Of a stretch of DNA of 5,968 bases, positions 1 to 5,968 are shown in pieces. The notes beneath the pieces are model-generated. The model saw nothing but the letters and a program-made list of their open reading frames with translations, searched no databases and was not told the DNA's origin. Every line of letters starts with the position of its first letter. Positions within the stretch are counted from its first letter, which is position 1. The position numbers were made by a program, and so were the translations under genes. The stretch comes from an uncultured Clostridium sp. (GTDB taxonomy: Bacteria > Bacillota > Clostridia > Lachnospirales > Anaerotignaceae): the NCBI GenBank assembly GCA_947246775.1, contig CAMXTM010000134.1, positions 1-5,968 of the forward strand. Reading direction: 5' to 3'.

Positions 1-1
1 T

Positions 2-640
2 ACATCAATTGGTGGTATCATTGTAGACAGTGGTAATTTTGACTGGGAAGCAAGCGGAAAATTCCAGCACTTAGTAGAGCCAGACCCTAGCTATCATGGC
101 ATTAGCTTTACCAAAACAGCAGGAAAAGCTGCTTATATTACTAGAGCAAGAGTGGTATTACTTCGTGACACAGGTGCTTGCTTGAGTCCTTTCCATTCCT
201 TTTTCTTTTTACAGGGACTGGAAACCCTTTCCCTACGTGTAGAGCGTCATGTAGAAAATACAGTTAAAGTAGTGGAATATTTGGCAAATCACCCTAAAGT
301 AGCAAAAGTAAATCACCCAAGTTTGCCTGACAGCCCATACCATGAACTATACAAAAAATATTTACCAAAAGGTGGCGCTTCCATCTTTACAATAGAAATC
401 AAAGGCACAAGAGAAGATGCTAACCATTTTGTAGACAATTTAAAACTGTTTTCTCTTTTAGCTAATGTTGCTGATGTCAAATCACTTGTCATCAATCCAG
501 CAGGTACAACACATTCTCAAATGACTGATGAAGAATTAAACGCTTGTGGCATTGCTCCAACAACAATACGTCTTTCTATTGGTACAGAGCATATTGATGA
601 TATTATTGCAGATTTAGAGCAGGCTTTTGAAAAAATATGA
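2..640 (+). CDS. metY: O-acetylhomoserine sulfhydrylase (aminocarboxypropyltransferase), 5'-truncated
   Basis: This is the C-terminal half (212 residues) of a PLP-dependent Cys/Met-metabolism enzyme. The frame is open from base 2, so the ATG at 152 is internal and not the start. The opening residues TSIGGIIVDSGNFDW, then EPDPSYHG, the RVVLLRDTGACLSPFHSF stretch, FLQGLETLSLRVERHVEN, and near the end the NPAGTTHSQM and TTIRLSIGTEHIDDI segments are the usual signature of O-acetylhomoserine aminocarboxypropyltransferase. Family members run about 425-430 residues, so roughly half is missing upstream. The PLP-binding lysine is expected only a few residues before the window starts and cannot be checked. 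The enzyme makes homocysteine (or methionine with methanethiol) from O-acetylhomoserine and sulfide, in the cytoplasm. The gene ends with TGA at 638-640. It precedes a separate promoter, so it is probably not co-transcribed with leuA by design. A cystathionine gamma-synthase-type relative is the main alternative and is less likely, given the long insert typical of the MetY class. Confidence 0.92.
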   Translation, partial: TSIGGIIVDSGNFDWEASGKFQHLVEPDPSYHGISFTKTAGKAAYITRARVVLLRDTGACLSPFHSFFFLQGLETLSLRVERHVENTVKVVEYLANHPKVAKVNHPSLPDSPYHELYKKYLPKGGASIFTIEIKGTREDANHFVDNLKLFSLLANVADVKSLVINPAGTTHSQMTDEELNACGIAPTTIRLSIGTEHIDDIIADLEQAFEKI

Positions 641-658
641 TAAAAAAATAAAAAATGA

Positions 659-687
659 TTGACAGATAATTTATTTTATGCTAAATT
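659..687 (+). promoter_or_regulatory. sigma-A-type promoter for the leuA leader transcript
   Basis: A perfect -35 box TTGACA (659-664) is followed, after a 17-base spacer, by TAAATT (682-687), which matches TATAAT at 4 of 6 positions. The base triplet TGC directly before it (679-681) gives an extended -10. Transcription should begin near 693-696, just ahead of the T-box stem I. It starts only 19 bases after the metY stop and no terminator hairpin separates them, so some read-through from metY is possible. Confidence 0.72.
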
Positions 688-702
688 TATTTGCAAGTAA
701 AT
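685..702 (+). promoter_or_regulatory. AT-rich dyad at the predicted transcription start
   Basis: ATTTATTTGCAAGTAAAT is an 18-base dyad centred on GC at 693/694, with 8 of 9 positions complementary (only T690 against G697 fails). It overlaps the 3' edge of the -10 box and the predicted +1, a place where a repressor could act. It is also low in complexity, so it may be chance. No known operator is recognised in it. Confidence 0.25.
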
Positions 703-913
703 ATGAAAACACAGTGATAAGAAGTAGTAGGTTTTTGAAACGATGCAGAGAGTTATCGGTTGGTGTGAGATAACAAGATGGAGAAAGCTGAACTGGTCTT
801 GGAGTGGTTCGCTGAAATGGAGTAGGCGATAACGGAGGTTCACCGTTACAAGAACAGGATATTAGGCTCTGCCAGTATCTGTAATGAGGGTATCCTATTT
901 TTTAGGGATAAAT

Positions 914-952
914 AGAAGTGGTACCGTGGAAGGAATATGCCTTTCATCTTCT
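914..952 (+). promoter_or_regulatory. T-box antiterminator hairpin
   Basis: AGAAG (914-918) pairs with CTTCT (948-952). The seven-base bulge TGGTACC (919-925) then leaves the helix, and GTGGAAGG (926-933) pairs with CCTTTCAT (940-947), including G-U pairs, around loop 934-939. This is the standard T-box antiterminator form. It uses bases 939-951, which are also the 5' strand of the terminator, so the two structures exclude each other. Confidence 0.85.
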
Positions 953-978
953 TTTGTGTGAAGATGAAAGGCTTTTTT
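939..978 (+). terminator. regulated intrinsic terminator in the leuA leader
   Basis: GCCTTTCATCTTC (939-951) and GAAGATGAAAGGC (960-972) form a perfect 13-bp stem with an 8-base loop, followed at once by six T (973-978). This is a textbook Rho-independent terminator placed 42 bases before the leuA start. It should form when the cognate tRNA is charged and the T-box antiterminator is not stabilised. Confidence 0.94.
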
Positions 979-1020
979 AGTTTTAATTATATTATTATGA
1001 AATAAAAAGGAGAGTATATC

Positions 1021-2694
1021 ATGAAAAATTATAACAGATACCAAGTATATCCTACAGTTAATTTAAAGGATAGAACATGGCCAAATCAAAAAATTACCAA
1101 AGCACCTATTTGGTGCAGTGTAGACTTACGTGACGGCAATCAAGCACTTGTCACACCTATGGGATTAAACCAAAAATTACAATTTTTCCAATTTTTAGTA
1201 GATATGGGATTTAAAACAATTGAAATTGGTTTTCCTGCTGCTTCTGAAACAGAATATGAATTTACAAGAGCATTGATTGACCAAAATTTGATACCTGATG
1301 ATGTTACAATACAGGTTTTAACACAGTCCAGAGCTAAAATCATTGAAAAAACATTTTCTGCATTGACAGGTGCAAAAAATGCAATTGTGCATTTGTATAA
1401 TTCTACTTCTACCTTGCAAAGAGAGGTTGTTTTTGGCAACTCCAAACAGGAAACAATTGATTTAGCTGTATTTGGTGCAAAAATGATGAAAGATATTGCT
1501 GCACAGTATACAGAAACCAATTTTACATTTGAATATTCACCAGAAAGCTTTACAGGCACAGAAATGGACTTTGCCGCAGAAATTTGTAATGCAGTCATTG
1601 ATGTATGGCAGCCAACACCAGACCATAAAGTTATTATCAATTTGCCATCTACTGTAGAAATGACATCACCAAATGTTTACGCTGACCAAATTGAATATAT
1701 GTGTCGCAATTTAAAAAATAGAGAAAGCGTTTTAGTTAGCTTACATGCACACAATGACAGAGGTTGTGCAGTTGCTGCTTCTGAATTAGGCTTACTTGCT
1801 GGTGCAGACAGAGTAGAGGGTACTTTGTTTGGAAATGGCGAAAGAACAGGTAACGCAGATGTTTTGACAATTGGTATGAATATGTTTACACAAGGCGTTG
1901 ACCCAGAATTAGATTTTACACATATGAATGATATCGTCAACATTTATGAAGATTCTACCCAAATGAATGTACACCCACGTCACCCATATGCAGGCGAATT
2001 AGTATTTACTGCTTTTTCTGGCTCTCATCAAGATGCTATCAAAAAAGGTATGGCTGCTATGAAAACACACCCAGAACATTGGGAAGTACCTTATTTGCCT
2101 CTTGACCCGAAAGATGTCGGTAGAAGTTATGACCCTATTATCAGAATCAACAGTCAATCTGGTAAAGGTGGCGTAACCTTTATATTGGAACAAAACTATG
2201 GTTTATATTTGCCAAAAGCATTCCAAAGAAATGCAGGAGATGTCATCACACATGTTTCTGATGAAATGCAGTCAGAATTGTCACCAGAGCAAATTTATGA
2301 AGTATTCCAAAAAGAATATGTTGATATTAGAACACCTTTACAGTTAAATTACTATAAAACACAAAGCGTTGACCAAGATTGGGATTTAGTTTCTATTGCG
2401 GCTGAAATTGAATTTCATGATAAAAAGTATTATATTGAGGGCGAGGGCAATGGTGTCGTTTCTGCTTTTTGCCATGCAGTAGAAGAAATTATTGGTATCC
2501 CAGTAGATATATTAGACTATCGTGGACATTCTATGGAATATGGCACAAAAGCAAGAGCCATTTCTTACATTGAAGCTAGAGGAAAAGATGGTAAAAAATA
2601 CTATGGCGCAGGTACTTCCAGCAGCGTTGGAAAATCTTCCTTGCGTGCCGTAGTCAGCACTATCAATAAAATGTTAACAGCACAAGCTGAGTAA
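1021..2694 (+). CDS. leuA: 2-isopropylmalate synthase (yeast-like, type 2)
   Basis: This 557-residue enzyme condenses acetyl-CoA with 2-ketoisovalerate to give 2-isopropylmalate, the committed step of leucine synthesis, in the cytoplasm. The N-terminal HMGL-like TIM barrel shows SVDLRDGNQAL (33-43, with the R37/D38 pair typical of the active site), the metal-binding HAHNDRG (242-248; H242 and H244), and GNGERTGNADV (271-281). The middle part holds SGSHQDAIKKG (333-343). The C-terminal regulatory domain (about 440-557) carries DYRGHSMEYGTKARA (499-513), as in the leucine-inhibited LeuA dimer domain. Length and the N-terminal NRYQVYPTVNLKDRTWP stretch match the 550-560-residue class shared with yeast and actinobacteria rather than the E. 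coli class. The start is set by AGGAG at 1008-1012, 8 bases before ATG. Control is expected at two levels: the T-box upstream, and leucine feedback on the C-terminal domain (family knowledge). Frame is intact. Confidence 0.97.
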   Translation: MKNYNRYQVYPTVNLKDRTWPNQKITKAPIWCSVDLRDGNQALVTPMGLNQKLQFFQFLVDMGFKTIEIGFPAASETEYEFTRALIDQNLIPDDVTIQVLTQSRAKIIEKTFSALTGAKNAIVHLYNSTSTLQREVVFGNSKQETIDLAVFGAKMMKDIAAQYTETNFTFEYSPESFTGTEMDFAAEICNAVIDVWQPTPDHKVIINLPSTVEMTSPNVYADQIEYMCRNLKNRESVLVSLHAHNDRGCAVAASELGLLAGADRVEGTLFGNGERTGNADVLTIGMNMFTQGVDPELDFTHMNDIVNIYEDSTQMNVHPRHPYAGELVFTAFSGSHQDAIKKGMAAMKTHPEHWEVPYLPLDPKDVGRSYDPIIRINSQSGKGGVTFILEQNYGLYLPKAFQRNAGDVITHVSDEMQSELSPEQIYEVFQKEYVDIRTPLQLNYYKTQSVDQDWDLVSIAAEIEFHDKKYYIEGEGNGVVSAFCHAVEEIIGIPVDILDYRGHSMEYGTKARAISYIEARGKDGKKYYGAGTSSSVGKSSLRAVVSTINKMLTAQAE

Positions 2695-2695
2695 A

Positions 2696-2931
2696 TAAAA
2701 CCTTGGGCTTCGCCCAAACCCACTTCCTTTTTTGAAAAAAAGGAAGCGAAAAAACTTTAACACACACCAACGCATTGCGTTGGTGTGAATAAAAGTTCAA
2801 GCGATTATTTTTGCTTATAAAACCAATATTTTTAAGGAAACGTAATGTAATGAAGTTTCCTTGTTAAAGTTTTTGTCAAACTTTTTTTAAAAAGTTTGCA
2901 GGGTTTTAGGGACAGAGTCCCTAATGTTTTA
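2696..2931. repeat. structured inverted-repeat (MITE-like) element filling the leuA-leuC spacer
   Basis: The 259-base gap between leuA and leuC holds no gene and is almost wholly one palindromic element. Its ends are TAAAAC (2696-2701) and GTTTTA (2926-2931). Each arm has the same order of parts. Left arm: palindrome TTGGGC/GCCCAA (2703-2708, 2712-2717), then ACCC (2718-2721), a T/A-rich palindrome CTTCCTTTTTT/AAAAAAGGAAG (2723-2733, 2736-2746), then AAAAACTTTAAC (2750-2761). The right arm, in reverse: palindrome TTAGGGAC/GTCCCTAA (2906-2913, 2917-2924), GGGT (2901-2904), AAACTTTTT/AAAAAGTTT (2878-2886, 2889-2897), then GTTAAAGTTTTT (2863-2874), a perfect 12-bp complement of the left one. Between the arms lie an 11-bp hairpin CACACCAACGC/GCGTTGGTGTG (2763-2773, 2777-2787) and an 8-bp hairpin AAGGAAAC/GTTTCCTT (2834-2841, 2855-2862). 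No transposase is present, so it would be non-autonomous. It begins 2 bases after the leuA stop and ends 7 bases before the leuC Shine-Dalgarno site. No hairpin in it has a good T-tail on the + strand. Confidence 0.8.
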
Positions 2932-2953
2932 CTAAAAAAGGAGGAGTTTTACA

Positions 2954-4219
2954 ATGGGAATGACAATGACACAGAAAATACTTGCAGCACACGCTGGTAT
3001 GGAATGTGTAAGCGCAGGACAGTTGATACAAGCAAAATTAGATATTGTTATGGGAAATGATATTACAACAGCCGTTGCAATACCAGAATTTAAAAAAACA
3101 GGTGCAAAAGAAGTGTTTGATAAGGACAAAGTAGTTGTTGTATTAGACCACTTTACACCAAACAAAGACATTAAAGCAGCAGAACAGTGCAAAAGCTGTC
3201 GTCAATTTGCTTATGATACTGAAATTAAAAACTTTTTTGATGTAGGAGAAGTTGGTATTGAACACGCATTGTTGCCAGAAAAAGGCATTGTTGTACCTGG
3301 TAATGTCATTATTGGTGCAGACAGCCACACTTGTACTTATGGTGCATTAGGTGCTTTTTCTACAGGTATAGGCAGTACAGATATGGCAATCGGTATGGCA
3401 ACAGGAGAATGTTGGTTTAAAGTGCCATCTGCCATCAAATTTAATTTAGTAGGCAAACCATCTAAATATGTTAGCGGTAAAGATGTAATATTGCATATTA
3501 TTGGTATGATTGGGGTAGATGGTGCATTATATAAATCAATGGAATTTACTGGTGAAGGCGTAAAAGAGCTTTCTATGGACGACAGATTTACCATTGCAAA
3601 TATGGCGATTGAAGCAGGCGCAAAAAATGGTATTTTCCCAGTAGATGAATTGACTATTGCCTATACAAAAGAACATTCTACCAAACCATATACCGTATAT
3701 GAAGCAGATGCTGACGCTGTGTATGATGAAGAATATACCATTGATTTAAGTACACTTCGTCCTACTGTGGCATTTCCTCATTTGCCAGAAAATACAAAAA
3801 CAGTTGACGAAGCAGGAGAAGTCAAAATTGACCAAGTCGTGATTGGTTCTTGTACAAACGGCAGATTTTCAGATATGAAAATAGCTGCGGATATTTTAAG
3901 AGGCAAAAAAGTTGCAAAAGGTGTTAGAACAATTATCATTCCTGCAACACAGAAAATTTATTTAGATTGTGTCAAAGCAGGTTATGTAGAAGATTTTATT
4001 AACGCTGGTGCGATTTTCTCTACACCAACTTGTGGTCCATGTCTTGGTGGGCATATGGAGATTATGGCAGCAGGAGAAAGATGTGTTTCTACCACAAATC
4101 GAAACTTTGTAGGACGTATGGGTCATGTAGAAAGCGAAGTATATTTAGCAAGTCCTGCTGTTGCCGCAGCATCTGCAATCGCAGGAAAAATTGCAAACCC
4201 AGAAGAATTGGAGGGCTAA
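2954..4219 (+). CDS. leuC: 3-isopropylmalate dehydratase, large subunit
   Basis: This 421-residue aconitase-family protein is the [4Fe-4S] subunit of isopropylmalate isomerase, which turns 2-isopropylmalate into 3-isopropylmalate together with LeuD. The cluster ligands are visible as C300 in VIGSCTNGR (297-304) and C360 and C363 in [10 protein letters not shown] (358-367). Other family signatures are [20 protein letters not shown] (121-140) and [10 protein letters not shown] (382-391). The length of about 420 residues is that of the archaeal/clostridial LeuC group rather than the roughly 466-residue E. coli form. By sequence alone this group overlaps with homoaconitase large subunits, but leuA, leuD and leuB next door settle the role. 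ATG 2954 is chosen because AGGAGG (2939-2944) sits 9 bases upstream; the in-frame ATGs at 2960 and 2966 would be too far from it. No convincing promoter lies ahead, so it probably depends on transcription from leuA through the repeat element. Confidence 0.96.
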   Translation: MGMTMTQKILAAHAGMECVSAGQLIQAKLDIVMGNDITTAVAIPEFKKTGAKEVFDKDKVVVVLDHFTPNKDIKAAEQCKSCRQFAYDTEIKNFFDVGEVGIEHALLPEKGIVVPGNVIIGADSHTCTYGALGAFSTGIGSTDMAIGMATGECWFKVPSAIKFNLVGKPSKYVSGKDVILHIIGMIGVDGALYKSMEFTGEGVKELSMDDRFTIANMAIEAGAKNGIFPVDELTIAYTKEHSTKPYTVYEADADAVYDEEYTIDLSTLRPTVAFPHLPENTKTVDEAGEVKIDQVVIGSCTNGRFSDMKIAADILRGKKVAKGVRTIIIPATQKIYLDCVKAGYVEDFINAGAIFSTPTCGPCLGGHMEIMAAGERCVSTTNRNFVGRMGHVESEVYLASPAVAAASAIAGKIANPEELEG

Positions 4220-4222
4220 GTC

Positions 4223-4717
4223 GTGGAAGCAAAAGGAAAAGTATTTAAATATGGTGATAATGTAGATACAGACGTTATTATTCCTGCTCGTTATTTAAAT
4301 GTATCCAGCGGGGAAGAATTGGCAAAATATTGTATGATTGATATTGACCCTGATTTTGTTAATAAAATGAATAAAGGGGACATTATTGTAGCAACAAAAA
4401 ATTTCGGCTGTGGTTCTTCAAGAGAACACGCCCCACTTGCTATAAAATGCGCTGGTGTTTCTTGTGTCATTGCGAGTACCTTTGCAAGAATTTTTTATAG
4501 AAATGCCATCAATATTGGTATGCCAATTTTAGAATGTGAAGAAGCAGCAAATGATATTGAAGATGGAAACGAAGTATCTATCAACTTTGATACAGGCGTT
4601 ATTACAAATATTACCAAAAACAAAACTTACCAAGCACAGGCTTTCCCAGAATTTATTAAAAAAATTATGGAAGCAGACGGACTTGTGGCACAAACCAAAA
4701 AAAGATTGTCAAATTGA
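4223..4717 (+). CDS. leuD: 3-isopropylmalate dehydratase, small subunit
   Basis: This 164-residue swivel-domain subunit completes the isomerase with LeuC. It shows [13 protein letters not shown] (13-25) near the N-terminus, [12 protein letters not shown] (60-71), the substrate-loop signature of the family, and [15 protein letters not shown] (87-101). The size of about 164 residues fits the small-subunit class that partners a 420-residue LeuC. The start is GTG at 4223: GGAGG (4210-4214) lies 8 bases upstream, inside the end of leuC, and the protein then begins [16 protein letters not shown], as expected for the family. Only 3 bases separate the leuC stop from this GTG, so the two are very likely translationally coupled, which suits a 1:1 complex. 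Frame and motifs are intact. Confidence 0.96.
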   Translation: MEAKGKVFKYGDNVDTDVIIPARYLNVSSGEELAKYCMIDIDPDFVNKMNKGDIIVATKNFGCGSSREHAPLAIKCAGVSCVIASTFARIFYRNAINIGMPILECEEAANDIEDGNEVSINFDTGVITNITKNKTYQAQAFPEFIKKIMEADGLVAQTKKRLSN

Positions 4718-4738
4718 GATTGCAAAGAGGTAATTGAT

Positions 4739-5167
4739 ATGTTTAAAAAAAGGTTTTTGTTATTGTGTATGTTGCTATTTTTTGCTATGCTTTGTTCTTG
4801 CAACAATAGTAGTAGTGGTGGAGATGTTAGCAATGTAGTACAAACAGCAGACAGTTCTGACATTTATACTACTGAGGAAATTGAAAGTGCAATGAATGTT
4901 GTAAAAGACTACTTTAAAGACACAGAGGAATTTCAAGATTGCACATTGACAAAACTTTACTATGATGAAACAATATCTTCTAGTGAAAGTGCAGGCTGGG
5001 CAGAACAATATGCAGCAGAAGAAGCGATTGTTTTGTTGTCCAGTTTTGATGTTGGTTCAGAAAATCAGCATAGTGGATTAGACCAAAATAGAACTTATGA
5101 CAAGTTTAAATGGATATTAGTGCGATCTGCACAAGGAAACTGGACATTAGAAACTTGGGGATATTAA
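4739..5167 (+). CDS. small predicted lipoprotein of unknown function
   Basis: This 142-residue protein was not recognised. It starts MFKKRF followed by a hydrophobic run (about 6-18) and a lipobox-like LCSC with C21 as the likely lipidated cysteine, then a Ser/Asn/Gly-rich linker (22-40). This predicts secretion, removal of the signal by signal peptidase II, and anchoring to the outside of the membrane. The rest (about 42-142) looks like one small globular domain: a predicted helix near 44-60 and a C-terminal part rich in aromatic residues (W125, W135 and the ending WGY, 140-142). This resembles small cystatin/NTF2-like clostridial lipoproteins, but only in general pattern, so no function is assigned. 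AGAGG (4726-4730) stands 8 bases before ATG. It lies 21 bases after leuD and 22 bases before leuB, so it should be made from the leu transcript, yet nothing in it suggests a role in leucine synthesis. Confidence 0.78.
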   Translation: MFKKRFLLLCMLLFFAMLCSCNNSSSGGDVSNVVQTADSSDIYTTEEIESAMNVVKDYFKDTEEFQDCTLTKLYYDETISSSESAGWAEQYAAEEAIVLLSSFDVGSENQHSGLDQNRTYDKFKWILVRSAQGNWTLETWGY

Positions 5168-5189
5168 AAAAGAAAAGAGGAGAAAAATC

Positions 5190-5968
5190 ATGTCAGAATT
5201 TCATATTGCTGTAGTAGCTGGCGATGGTATAGGTCCAGAAGTCACAGAACAGGCAATTGCAGCATTAAATAAAATTGGGGAGTTATTCCATCATACATTT
5301 CATTTTAACAAAGTTTTAGCGGGAGGCTGTGCCATCGACGAAACAGGAAAATGCTTGCCTGTTGAAACATTAGAACAGTGCAAAAAAGCAGATTCTGTTA
5401 TGTTAGGTGCAGTAGGTGGTCCAAAATGGGACAATGTACCTGGAGACCAAAGACCAGAAAAGGCATTGCTTGGTTTAAGAGAGGGCTTGGGATTATATGC
5501 CAACTTACGCCCAGCCATTATACACAAAGCACTTGCTGATGCTTGTCCTTTAAAACCAGAAATGATAGGCGACAACCTTGATATTTTGATTGTAAGAGAA
5601 TTGACAGGTGGTATTTATTTTGGCGAAAGAGGTTACAGACAGGGAAAATATGGAAATGAAGCATATGATGTAGAAGCATATAGCGAAATGGAAATCAGAA
5701 GAATTGCAAAAAATGCCTTTGATGTTGCTATGCAAAGAAATAAAAAAGTGACAAGCGTAGACAAAGCGAATGTTTTAGAGAGTTCTCGCCTTTGGAGAAA
5801 AATTGTAACAGAAGTAGCAAAAGACTACCCAGAAGTAGAGTTAAATCATATGTATGTAGACAATGCGGCTATGCAGTTAGTTAGAAATCCAAAACAATTT
5901 GATGTCATTGTAACTTCCAATATTTTTGGTGATATTCTTTCTGATGAAGCAAGTATGATTACTGGCTC
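5190..5968 (+). CDS. leuB: 3-isopropylmalate dehydrogenase, 3'-truncated by window end
   Basis: This enzyme oxidises and decarboxylates 3-isopropylmalate with NAD+ to 2-ketoisocaproate. The frame is open from ATG 5190 to the last base and encodes 259 residues plus a partial codon; the family is about 350-360 residues, so roughly 100 are missing. Visible signatures are GDGIGPEV (11-18), [10 protein letters not shown] (72-81), substrate arginines R97 and R107 in the [13 protein letters not shown] region, R136 with catalytic Y143 in [10 protein letters not shown] (136-145), catalytic K192 in [10 protein letters not shown] (190-199), and the metal-binding aspartates D224 in YVDNAAMQL and D248/D252 in NIFGDILSD. 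This NIFGDILSD form and the GPKWD motif separate it from isocitrate dehydrogenases. The start is supported by AGGAG (5178-5182), 7 bases upstream. It completes the leucine set after leuC and leuD, separated from them by the lipoprotein gene. Confidence 0.97.
   Translation, partial: MSEFHIAVVAGDGIGPEVTEQAIAALNKIGELFHHTFHFNKVLAGGCAIDETGKCLPVETLEQCKKADSVMLGAVGGPKWDNVPGDQRPEKALLGLREGLGLYANLRPAIIHKALADACPLKPEMIGDNLDILIVRELTGGIYFGERGYRQGKYGNEAYDVEAYSEMEIRRIAKNAFDVAMQRNKKVTSVDKANVLESSRLWRKIVTEVAKDYPEVELNHMYVDNAAMQLVRNPKQFDVIVTSNIFGDILSDEASMITG

Larger units (their letters stand above)
712..978 (+). promoter_or_regulatory. T-box leader RNA (tRNA-sensing riboswitch) of leuA
   Basis: The conserved T-box core is at 912-929 and contains TGGTACCGTGG (919-929). 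Stem I can be drawn: base helix CAGTGA (712-717) with TCGCTG (809-814); loop-E pair AGTA (726-729) with GAA (790-792); next helix GGTTTTT (730-736) with GAAAGCT (783-789); distal stem GTTATC (752-757) with GATAAC (769-774), closing the loop GGTTGGTGTGA. A further hairpin TAACGG/CCGTTA lies at 830-848. The specifier follows the GAA: CTG at 793-795 (Leu) or TGG at 794-796 (Trp). In the bulge, TGGT (919-922) would pair with an ACCA 3' end, that is, a tRNA with discriminator base A73. tRNA-Leu has A73 and bacterial tRNA-Trp has G73, so leucine is the better reading, as expected before leuA. Uncharged tRNA should stabilise the antiterminator and let transcription enter leuA. Confidence 0.95.

Noticed and set aside
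152..640. A 162-residue gene starting at ATG 152
   Set aside because: The same frame is open and clearly homologous to MetY back to base 2, so this ATG is an internal methionine position (actually GTG-ATG context inside a conserved stretch) and the gene is simply cut by the window.
641..658. Terminator for metY
   Set aside because: The stretch after the metY stop is A-rich and forms no stem; only the leuA promoter follows.
1140..1640. Antisense open frame of 166 codons inside leuA
   Set aside because: It lies wholly opposite a conserved enzyme, its product has no recognisable domain, and it has no convincing ribosome site. Other antisense frames at 1677-1943, 1999-2193, 2932-3192, 3143-3328, 3337-3594, 4627-4863, 4775-5008, 5300-5575 and 5550-5735 fail for the same reasons.
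2703..2746. Intrinsic terminator for leuA
   Set aside because: The hairpins at 2703-2717 and 2723-2746 are not followed by a T-run on the + strand, so they do not fit a Rho-independent terminator.
2780..2788. TTGGTGTGA shared between the T-box distal loop (760-768) and the repeat hairpin
   Set aside because: A single 9-base match without wider similarity; the copy in the repeat is explained by its own hairpin pairing, and nothing else of a T-box is present there.
2811..2839. Possible promoter for leuC inside the repeat (TTGCTT, TATAAA-like bases)
   Set aside because: No pair of boxes has acceptable spacing; TTGTCA at 2873-2878 also lacks a -10 at 16-18 bases. AT-rich sequence gives such matches by chance.
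4030..4248. Plus-strand frame overlapping leuC and leuD, and a similar one at 4536-4733
   Set aside because: Both are out-of-frame readings of conserved genes with no domain signal of their own.
1..5968. CRISPR array, tRNA, rRNA, transposase or phage genes
   Set aside because: No regular spaced direct repeats, no cloverleaf or rRNA-like sequence, and no mobile-element proteins were seen on either strand.

Overview
The window is a compact leucine-biosynthesis locus on the + strand of an AT-rich bacterium. A T-box leader, purine-rich Shine-Dalgarno sites (AGGAG/AGGAGG), AT-rich spacers and the protein types (yeast-like LeuA, short LeuC/LeuD pair) point to a low-GC member of the Bacillota, most likely a Clostridia/Lachnospirales anaerobe. 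The genus cannot be read from the sequence.

Layout: 2-640 is the C-terminal half of an O-acetylhomoserine sulfhydrylase (metY type), cut by the window start. 641-1020 has no gene but is fully used for control: a good sigma-A promoter (659-687), a T-box leader RNA (about 712-978), and a terminator/antiterminator switch just before leuA. leuA (1021-2694) encodes 2-isopropylmalate synthase. Nearly the whole leuA-leuC spacer is a 236-bp palindromic inverted-repeat element (2696-2931). Then follow leuC (2954-4219) and leuD (4223-4717), the two subunits of isopropylmalate isomerase, a small predicted lipoprotein of unknown function (4739-5167), and leuB (5190 to the window end, cut), 3-isopropylmalate dehydrogenase.

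Together leuA, leuCD and leuB encode the three steps from 2-ketoisovalerate to 2-ketoisocaproate, the direct precursor of leucine. Expected control is by uncharged tRNA acting on the leader RNA, plus leucine feedback on the C-terminal domain of LeuA. The T-box base that faces the tRNA discriminator is U (expects A73), which fits tRNA-Leu. The specifier can be read as CUG (Leu) or UGG (Trp) depending on a one-base register.

Most of the window is ordinary metabolism. I do not see a new defence, mobile or signalling system. Three points deserve a second look: the two-armed structured repeat that fills the leuA-leuC gap, the ambiguous T-box specifier, and the uncharacterised lipoprotein set between leuD and leuB.
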